This document shows positions 8,058-13,893 of a DNA stretch of 13,893 bases, in pieces. Location: the NCBI GenBank assembly GCA_902470475.1, contig CABRGT010000050.1:1-13893 (forward strand), read 5' to 3'. Each line of letters begins with the position of its first letter. Within the stretch, counting starts at the first letter, position 1. A program made the position numbers and the translations under genes. The stretch comes from an uncultured Porphyromonadaceae bacterium. Lineage in GTDB: Bacteria > Bacteroidota > Bacteroidia > Bacteroidales > Muribaculaceae. The notes beneath the pieces were generated by a model. It did no database searches. It was not told the DNA's origin and saw nothing but the letters and a program-made list of their open reading frames with translations.

Positions 8058-10634
8058 ATGAAAGCCAAATTATTTATTTTCGCCGGGATCCTTACTTTAA
8101 CTAATGCGTCCTGCACGGATACCTTATCCGACCAAATAAAACCTGAACAGCAGACCACAATATACGCCAACGTCGATGCCGACGGACTCAACTCGCGTTC
8201 CGCCATTGATCCGATGCCGTATCTTGGGGGACATGTAGGAGTCCTTTGGTCGCCCGGCGATGCGCTCGGAGTCTTCGGCCCCTCGATACGCAACGCCAAA
8301 TTCGACTGCTCGGCCACGACTCCCGTAGGACGTGCGGCATTTACCGGCGCCTGTACCGATCCGCAGTATGCCTATTATCCCTACGATCCTGTCAACGACG
8401 GAAAGGAGGCGACAGCTCTTTCAGGCTCTCTGCCTGCGATCCAGACCTATGATCCTTCGACAGGTACACTCCAGGGCGACTACAAGGTCGGTAGCCCGCG
8501 AAAGGATGCGGAGAACGAATTCGACTTCTCGCATATTTTCGCGCTTCTCAGATTTAATGTCGAAGCAACCGGTACTGAAATCGAGGGCGAAAAGCTGATC
8601 AGCGTGGAGATTAGTCTTCCCGCAGAGCGTAAGCTCGCCGGAGACTTTACTTTCAGTGCTGTCGACGGCTCATACACATTCACCGGGAATACTTCCAATA
8701 GTGTGAAAGTGAAGTGGGCCGACACACCGGCTCTGACCGACGGACGTAATGTCACGGCCTATATATCGGTCGCACCCGACATGCACGCCGATGACGAGAT
8801 AACTGTCGCCGTACGTACCGAGATGCACAAGGTTACGTTCAAACGTCACATAGCCTATGATTTTGAGCCCAATTCGGTATATACATTCGACTTGACTCTG
8901 AGTGAGTTCGCAGGCGATATGGTGGTTGAGGACGCGGCCGCCGCGCCGGTGCTGGACTCGTTTGAGTTCACCGTTGCAGCCAATCCGGGCAAGATCCTCG
9001 ACAAGAAGGTCGTATCAGCCCAGAGTGGCGCGACCGTAACCGAAACCACCGTAACTTCGGAGAAACTGGCTATTGACGGTACGGCAGTCACCGGCATGAT
9101 TCCATATCTCTACGACTTCGCCCTTGTTCCCGATTTCAAAGTGCCTGACGGTATCACCGTCACTGTAGGTGGCGTTGAGCAGACCTCCGGTGTGAGCGAA
9201 CAGAATTTCGCGCAGCCCGTCATCTATACACTTACCAATTCAGAAGGTGAGACGGCTGACTATACCGTAAGTGTTGCCAACACAGGTTTGCCCGTGGTGG
9301 TTGTGAAGCAGTCGTCGGCACTCACTACCGGCTCTTGGAGAAACTGGTTTGGCGATCTCAGTGTCCGATCCAAGGATTCCGAGTGGGCCACTGACGATCA
9401 GTTCACTGTCTATAATGCGGACGGTTCGGTGAATATGGCTACAGCTGTCGGCGGAATGCGTCTGCGTGGCAACTCCACACAGAATTTTCCCAAGAAGCCT
9501 TTTGCGATCAAGTTCAACCAGAAACAAGCGGTGTGCGGAATGGCTTCGCACAAACGCTGGGTTCTCCTGGCCAACTGGCTTGATTGTTCTATGATGCGCA
9601 ACAATACCGCTTTCGCTATCGCACATGCCATTGAGGATGCGGCTGCCGGAGGCGTCATAGAGCCGGGTCTTGCATGGAATCCTCACGGCACGAGTGTCGA
9701 ACTGGTGATCGACGGACGCCATGTAGGCAATTATTATCTTTGCGAACAGATCAAAATCGGTGGAAAACGTCTCAACATCAACGATGCATATGAGGATGTG
9801 GTCGAAGACACAGGTTCGGCGACGTTTGAGTCCTGCGGCTACCTGATCGAGTGCGACGACAACTACGACGAGAACTGTCGCTTCATTACAGCGCGCCGCT
9901 ACCTGCCTTTCATGCTCAAAGATGATGTCCCTGCCGACTATCTCTCCAGGATACAGAGCAAGGTCAATGGCATAGAGGCTAATATTCTCGACGGTAAATA
10001 TGCAGCTGCATATACTGATCTTGATATTAACTCGGTCATCGACCAGTGGATCGTCTACGAACTGACGATGAACAATGAGTACAAGCATCCAAAAAGCGTG
10101 TACATGTACATGAACGGCGACGCGAAGCTCAGTGCCGGTCCGGTGTGGGATTTCGACTACCAGACATTCCCCAACGACAGCCGCATCGCGTCACTTAACT
10201 CCACGTGGGGCGGCGATGCCGCACCATCGGCAAGCGCGTGGATGTATTCCAGCTCCGAGCCTGCAACGAGTGCTCAGGAGAAAAACGAAAGCGACAAGCC
10301 ATATATGTGGTATCCGCTTCTGTTCAAGGACCCGGATTTCCGCGCCGCAGTTCAGGCCCGCTGGGCCGTGATTTACCCGAGACTCAAGAATGTCGAGGCG
10401 GAGATCGCTGCTTACGCAACGCGGTATGCCGAGTCGTGGGAAGTGAATAACGCCATGTGGCCGCTTGTGTTCCGTCGCAGCAATGTCACTGGCTGGGCCC
10501 CCGCTTTCTCGGGCGATGAGAATTTCGGCAGCTATGCCGAAGTTGTCGACAATCTGCTTGCCATGTATTCGGCACGCCTCGATTGGATGAACTCGGCCAT
10601 CACTGCCGGTAACTTTTATACCAACGGTAAGTAA
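8058..10634 (+). CDS. CotH kinase-family lipoprotein with fimbrillin-like and beta-sandwich N-terminal regions
   Basis: This 858-residue protein has a lipoprotein signal (N-A-S-C, C19) followed by T-D-T, so a surface or periplasmic location is likely. Residues ~35-290 look fimbrillin-like (W-S-P-G-D-A-L-G-V-F-G, Y-A-Y-Y-P-Y, V-Y-T-F-D-L-T-L). Residues ~300-410 resemble an Ig/cadherin-like beta-sandwich ending Y-T-V-S-V. Residues ~415-850 match CotH: R-G-N-S-T with K-K-P-F (470-482), W-V-L-L-A-N-W-L-D with R-N (501-515), V-E-L-V-I-D-G with G-N-Y-Y-L-C-E (547-563), an I-D-Q-W helix near 661-664 and W-D-F-D (697-700). Spore-coat CotH is a secreted kinase that phosphorylates coat proteins, and the key acidic and lysine motifs are present here. 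The substrate is unknown and extracellular ATP is doubtful, so a non-kinase surface role is possible. Confidence 0.9.
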   Translation: MKAKLFIFAGILTLTNASCTDTLSDQIKPEQQTTIYANVDADGLNSRSAIDPMPYLGGHVGVLWSPGDALGVFGPSIRNAKFDCSATTPVGRAAFTGACTDPQYAYYPYDPVNDGKEATALSGSLPAIQTYDPSTGTLQGDYKVGSPRKDAENEFDFSHIFALLRFNVEATGTEIEGEKLISVEISLPAERKLAGDFTFSAVDGSYTFTGNTSNSVKVKWADTPALTDGRNVTAYISVAPDMHADDEITVAVRTEMHKVTFKRHIAYDFEPNSVYTFDLTLSEFAGDMVVEDAAAAPVLDSFEFTVAANPGKILDKKVVSAQSGATVTETTVTSEKLAIDGTAVTGMIPYLYDFALVPDFKVPDGITVTVGGVEQTSGVSEQNFAQPVIYTLTNSEGETADYTVSVANTGLPVVVVKQSSALTTGSWRNWFGDLSVRSKDSEWATDDQFTVYNADGSVNMATAVGGMRLRGNSTQNFPKKPFAIKFNQKQAVCGMASHKRWVLLANWLDCSMMRNNTAFAIAHAIEDAAAGGVIEPGLAWNPHGTSVELVIDGRHVGNYYLCEQIKIGGKRLNINDAYEDVVEDTGSATFESCGYLIECDDNYDENCRFITARRYLPFMLKDDVPADYLSRIQSKVNGIEANILDGKYAAAYTDLDINSVIDQWIVYELTMNNEYKHPKSVYMYMNGDAKLSAGPVWDFDYQTFPNDSRIASLNSTWGGDAAPSASAWMYSSSEPATSAQEKNESDKPYMWYPLLFKDPDFRAAVQARWAVIYPRLKNVEAEIAAYATRYAESWEVNNAMWPLVFRRSNVTGWAPAFSGDENFGSYAEVVDNLLAMYSARLDWMNSAITAGNFYTNGK

Positions 10635-10673
10635 TATTCCGTGAGCGCCCTCATTGTGTAGCCATGCAGAGGC

Positions 10674-10683
10674 CCTGTACAGG
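10674..10683. promoter_or_regulatory. Ten-base palindrome in the leader of the OmpA-family gene
   Basis: CCTGTACAGG is a perfect palindrome 57 bases before the ATG at 10740, in the 105-base gap after the CotH gene. The rest of the gap becomes strongly A/T-rich towards the start codon, as is usual for highly expressed Bacteroidetes genes. It could be a dimeric regulator site or chance. No convincing Bacteroidetes -7 element (TAnnTTTG) was found in this gap. Confidence 0.2.
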
Positions 10684-10739
10684 CAGTGAACTGAATAATG
10701 TGAAAACTTAAAAATCAATTCAATTAATAAACAAATCTA

Positions 10740-11942
10740 ATGAAAAAGTATCTTATGACTGCTGTGGCGGCTCTCGCCGCAGTCGGCGTGTCGGCCCAGG
10801 AAGCCGTCCAGACCGAAGAGGTGTTCGAGACGGTCACCAGCGTCGCTCCCGACGCCCGCAGCAACTGGTTCGTCAGCATCGGCGCCGGCCCGCAGATCTT
10901 CTTCGGAGATCACGACCGCCAGGCCAAGTTCGGCGACCGCATCTCTCCGGCCCTCGACATCGCGGTGGGCAAGTGGTTTTCGCCCTCGATCGGCGTCAGG
11001 CTGATGTACAGCGGTCTTTACGCCAAAGGTGTCACACAGACCTGGAATCCCGACGGCAAAGGCGGCGTGTACAATACCGGCGACCCCGTGCCCGGAAAGT
11101 TCAACCACGAGTACGGATTCCTGTGCAAATCGAAGTTCGATTTCCTCACCCTGCATGCCGACGTGATGTTCGACCTCACGAACATGATCGGCGGCTACCG
11201 CGCCGACCGCGTCTACAGCGTGGCTCCCTACATAGGCGTTGGCTGGGGGCACGTCTACAGCAGCCCGCAGCAGAACTCGGTGGTCGGCAACATCGGTGTC
11301 TTCAACATGTTTCATGTCACCAAGGCTCTGGACATCAACCTCGATATCCGCGCGTCGATCACCGACGATGAATTCGAAGGTCATGTAGGACGCCGCAATT
11401 TCGACGGCCTCGTCAGCGTCACCGCCGGTGTAACGTACCGCTTCGCTCCCCGAGGCTGGAAATCGCGGGTGGTAAAGGTGGTGGAATACGAGTACGACAA
11501 CGCGGCCGTGAACGAGCTTCGCCGCCAGGTCAACGAGCTCATCGCCAAGAACGAGGCGCTTGAGGCCAACAAGGCCGGCCAGACCGTGGTACACAACACG
11601 GTGGTTAACGCCAACGGCGTCTACCTGATCTACTTCCCCATCAATGTAAGCTCGCTGTCGAACGCCGACCGCGCCCAGCTCGAGCAGGTGGCCAACATGA
11701 TCAAGGCTACGCCCGACGGGACTGTATTCTGCATCCGCGGATACGCCGACAGCGCCACCGGCAGCCCGGCGATCAACGAGACTCTCAGCCGCGAGCGCGC
11801 ACAGTCCGTACGCGAATACCTCGTAAATGAGTTCGGCATACCGGCCGACCGCTTCGACGTGAAGTGGAACGGCGGTGTCGGAAACATGTTCTTCGACGAT
11901 CCGGCCCTGAGCCGCGTCGTGATCATATCACAGAAAAAATAA
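10740..11942 (+). CDS. OmpA-family outer-membrane protein
   Basis: This 400-residue protein has a clear signal peptide with probable cleavage after A19 (V-S-A before Q20). Residues ~35-245 contain alternating aromatic strands such as W-F-V-S-I-G-A-G-P-Q and A-P-Y-I-G-V-G-W-G-H, consistent with an eight-stranded barrel. A short coiled coil (about 258-281, N-E-L-R-R-Q-V-N-E-L) acts as linker. Residues ~295-400 are an OmpA C-terminal peptidoglycan-binding domain: G-Y-A-D at 334-337 and L-S-R-E-R-A at 349-354, with D337 and R353 at the two positions that bind diaminopimelate. The role is envelope anchoring. Codon use returns to the GC-rich style of the polysaccharide genes, unlike the two preceding lipoprotein genes. 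It probably has its own promoter. Confidence 0.93.
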   Translation: MKKYLMTAVAALAAVGVSAQEAVQTEEVFETVTSVAPDARSNWFVSIGAGPQIFFGDHDRQAKFGDRISPALDIAVGKWFSPSIGVRLMYSGLYAKGVTQTWNPDGKGGVYNTGDPVPGKFNHEYGFLCKSKFDFLTLHADVMFDLTNMIGGYRADRVYSVAPYIGVGWGHVYSSPQQNSVVGNIGVFNMFHVTKALDINLDIRASITDDEFEGHVGRRNFDGLVSVTAGVTYRFAPRGWKSRVVKVVEYEYDNAAVNELRRQVNELIAKNEALEANKAGQTVVHNTVVNANGVYLIYFPINVSSLSNADRAQLEQVANMIKATPDGTVFCIRGYADSATGSPAINETLSRERAQSVREYLVNEFGIPADRFDVKWNGGVGNMFFDDPALSRVVIISQKK

Positions 11943-12046
11943 CGCTAACCAGATAAAAACGAGGGATATTATTTTCAATTCGTTTAATTGACTTACTGTC
12001 GGCGCGGGCGGTCGTGATGACACCCTGCACCGGCCAGTCAATCCCC

Positions 12047-12080
12047 ACAGGGGGCGGCCTACACCCGGGCCGCCCCCTGT
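12047..12080. terminator. Perfect 13-bp GC-rich hairpin between convergent genes, probable bidirectional terminator
   Basis: Arms 12047-12059 and 12068-12080 are exact inverted complements around an eight-base loop. The hairpin lies 104 bases after the OmpA-family stop and 32 bases from the ABC-exporter stop on the other strand. A short CTGTTT follows on the plus strand; no T-run follows on the minus strand. Its position between convergent genes supports termination in both directions. Confidence 0.65.
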
Positions 12081-12112
12081 CTGTTTCACAGCGGATGCCT
12101 GCTTTCCCTGTG

Positions 12113-13768
12113 TCAGGGGAGGCGGAGGATGTCGGTGCAGTAGGCGAGGGCGGCGCGGCGGTGGGTCACGATGATGACGGTGCTGTCGGGCCGCAGGGCG
12201 GCGCGCAGGCGGTCGAGCAGTTCGCGCTCGGTGTCGGTGTCGAGCGATGAGGTGGGCTCGTCGAGCAGTATCAGGCTGCCGTGCCGGAGCAGTCCGCGCG
12301 CGATGGCGATGCGTTGTGCCTGTCCCTCGCTGAAGCCTCCGCCGCCTTCGAAGCACTGCGTGTCGAGTCCGTCGGGAAGGTCGAGCACGAAGTCGGCGGC
12401 CGCGGAATGAAGTGCCTCGCGCATCATGGCGTCGGTGGCGTCGGGATCGGCCAAAAGCAGGTTCTCGCGAACGGTGCCGCATACGAGGCTGTTGCCCTGG
12501 GGCACATAGACCATGTTGTGGCGCAGGGCGGCGCGCACCGGGCCGGACGTACCGCCCGGGGTGTAGAATTCGACCGTGCCGCTTTCGGGCGCCACAAGTC
12601 CGAGCATCAGCCGCAGCAGGGTGCTCTTGCCGCTGCCCGTCGGACCGACTATGGCCGTGACGGTGCCGGGACGGAAGTCATGGTCGAGGTTGCGGATTAC
12701 GTCGCTGTCGCCGTCGGGATAGCGGTAGGTGACGCCCGCAAAGCGCAGTCCGGCGGCCATGTCGGGACCGACGGGCAGCGGCGTGTAGTCCTCCGGCTCA
12801 AGCGCCAGGATGCCGTCGATGCGTTCGAGGGCCACGGAAGCGCTGATGAATGCCGGCACACGGCGCGACAGATCGGTGACGGGCCGCTGTACCTGCGCCA
12901 CGAGCTGCAGGAAAGCCGTCATCATGCCGAATGTGACTGTCCCGGCCGCCAGCCCGAAGGCGCTCCACAGGAACGTGACGGCGTAGCCGGCCATGAAGCC
13001 GGCGGTGACGGCCGCGGAGGAACAGATTGATATGTTGTTGCGCCGCAGGATGTCGCGCGTGAGGTCGCTCTGCATGGCGCTGAAAGCGTCGGCGCGGCGT
13101 CCGGTACCCATCAGGGTCGAGAGCAGCGTGCGGTGTGCGAGGCTCTCCTGAAGGAAGGTCTGCACGGCGCTTTCGCCGCGGCGTATGCTGCGGGTGATAC
13201 TGCGCGTGCGCCGGACGTAGATCTTGCTGGCTGCCAGCGCCACCGGCATGATGAAGACGACGGCCAGCGCCAGCCGCACTTCAAGGCATGCCAGAAACAC
13301 GAATGCTCCGGCGAGCTGCAGCATTACGGCCAGCATGCCGGGCACTGTGGAGCACGACAGCGAGGCCACCGTGGCCACGTCGTCGGTCATGCGGCTGATG
13401 GCGTCGCCGTGGTGGAGGCCTCCGCGGCCACTCCATCGCGCCTGCAGCAGGTGCAGGAGCAGGCGGCGCCGCATGGCGTTGGAGTAGCGTGTGAATGCCA
13501 CGGTCTCGAGGCGTCGACGCACCGCCGGGATAAGCAGCTGGAGCAGCAGGCATCCGGCCAGCAGCGCCACGAGCAGCGCCGGGACGGTGTGGTGCGGGCC
13601 TGTGGCGCTGTCGACGATCCGTTTGGTGATCCATATGAAAAGGAGAGCCACACCCACGTTGAGGCATCCGGCGATGGCTGCCGCAAGGGTTATGGCGCGT
13701 GTGCCGCGCGATTCCTGCCACAGACGCCGCAGCGTGGCTGATAGTTTAATGCTTTCTTCGTTGGGCAT
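12113..13768 (-). CDS. ABC exporter, fused membrane and ATPase domains
   Basis: This 551-residue half-transporter is of the bacterial exporter type. The first ~310 residues carry about six hydrophobic helices, beginning with one near residues 25-47. The ATPase domain has Walker A at 375-383 (G-P-T-G-S-G-K-S-T, K381), Q-loop Q424, signature F-S-E-G-Q at 479-483 (a variant of LSGGQ), Walker B ending D503-E504 and H-loop H536. It would act as a dimer in the inner membrane. There is no N-terminal C39 peptidase domain, so any cargo peptide would need a separate protease. The start at 13768 is preceded by GAAGGA and overlaps the upstream gene by 23 bases. Cargo is unknown: peptide, lipid-linked sugar or drug are all possible. 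Nearby peptide and HprK-like genes make a peptide plausible. Confidence 0.9.
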   Translation of the reverse strand: MPNEESIKLSATLRRLWQESRGTRAITLAAAIAGCLNVGVALLFIWITKRIVDSATGPHHTVPALLVALLAGCLLLQLLIPAVRRRLETVAFTRYSNAMRRRLLLHLLQARWSGRGGLHHGDAISRMTDDVATVASLSCSTVPGMLAVMLQLAGAFVFLACLEVRLALAVVFIMPVALAASKIYVRRTRSITRSIRRGESAVQTFLQESLAHRTLLSTLMGTGRRADAFSAMQSDLTRDILRRNNISICSSAAVTAGFMAGYAVTFLWSAFGLAAGTVTFGMMTAFLQLVAQVQRPVTDLSRRVPAFISASVALERIDGILALEPEDYTPLPVGPDMAAGLRFAGVTYRYPDGDSDVIRNLDHDFRPGTVTAIVGPTGSGKSTLLRLMLGLVAPESGTVEFYTPGGTSGPVRAALRHNMVYVPQGNSLVCGTVRENLLLADPDATDAMMREALHSAAADFVLDLPDGLDTQCFEGGGGFSEGQAQRIAIARGLLRHGSLILLDEPTSSLDTDTERELLDRLRAALRPDSTVIIVTHRRAALAYCTDILRLP

Positions 13769-13893
13769 TCCTTCGCAGATTGATGATTCTGACGGCAGTG
13801 CGGCGCAGCGGACCGGGCAGACGCTGGATCATGGCCAGAAGCCGCGCCTGAGGCGCCGCCGACACGTCGCGGCCGCCGCGGAGTATGGCAGTG
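13746..13893 (-). CDS. C-terminal end of an upstream gene, possibly a small S24/S26-type peptidase (5' truncated by window)
   Basis: On the minus strand the frame is open from the window edge to a TAA at 13748-13746, giving 48 visible residues. It overlaps the start of the ABC exporter by 23 bases, so the two genes are probably translationally coupled. The tail begins T-A-I-L-R-G-G-R-D-V-S, continues with R-L-P-G-P-L-R-R and is strongly basic (12 Arg/Lys of 48). This recalls the end of compact S24/S26-type peptidases found beside HprK-like kinases and ABC exporters in Bacteroidales. No catalytic Ser or Lys region is inside the window, so that identity is tentative. The codons look genuine, with mostly G/C third positions. 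Another frame is also open across the edge but has a proline/histidine-rich product and is less likely. Confidence 0.5.
   Translation of the reverse strand, partial: TAILRGGRDVSAAPQARLLAMIQRLPGPLRRTAVRIINLRRNAQRRKH

Noticed and set aside
10737..11594. Minus-strand open frame of 285 codons opposite the OmpA-family gene
   Set aside because: Composition is typical of an antisense shadow, and the OmpA reading has a signal peptide and intact domain motifs.
12281..13030. Plus-strand open frame of 249 codons opposite the ABC exporter
   Set aside because: The product is Gly/His/Arg-rich without motifs, while the minus strand carries all ABC ATPase motifs.

Overview
The window looks like a chromosomal surface-biogenesis locus of a GC-rich gut Bacteroidales species, most likely of the Muribaculaceae type. 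The order rests on fimbrillin-like and CotH lipoproteins with acidic residues just after the lipobox cysteine, a Wza/Wzc-like pair with a tyrosine-rich tail, an OmpA-family porin-like protein, and short A/T-rich leaders without Shine-Dalgarno sequences. The family assignment is a guess from overall resemblance. No rRNA, tRNA, CRISPR or insertion sequence was seen, and no stretch longer than 300 bases lacks a gene.

Layout, plus strand. The window opens inside a nucleotidyltransferase-like gene (1-502), followed by an HprK-related serine kinase-like gene (523-1404). Next come a Wza-like polysaccharide export lipoprotein (1456-2256) and a Wzc-like tyrosine autokinase/co-polymerase (2304-4715). 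A 71-residue orphan peptide (4757-4972) and a 970-residue lipoprotein (5015-7927) follow. The lipoprotein joins a fimbrillin-like N-terminal half to a degenerate PI-PLC-like C-terminal half. Gaps up to here are 20-51 bases, so this may be one transcription unit ending at a strong hairpin (7941-7974). Beyond it are a fimbrillin-like/CotH-kinase lipoprotein (8058-10634) and an OmpA-family protein (10740-11942). A second perfect hairpin (12047-12080) sits between convergent genes.

Layout, minus strand. An ABC exporter (12113-13768) is preceded, with a 23-base overlap, by the 3' end of another gene (13746-13893). That tail resembles the C-terminus of small S24/S26-type peptidases, but this call is tentative.

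How it may work together. The Wza/Wzc pair points to a capsule or exopolysaccharide export route through both membranes. The HprK-like kinase and nucleotidyltransferase belong to families that recur together beside exopolysaccharide and modified-peptide loci. With the orphan peptide, the ABC exporter and the possible peptidase they suggest a peptide-modification and export cassette combined with polysaccharide export and surface lipoproteins. Three unrelated ATP-dependent kinase folds (HprK-like, BY-kinase, CotH) lie within about 10 kb. The linkage is an inference; no gene here proves it.
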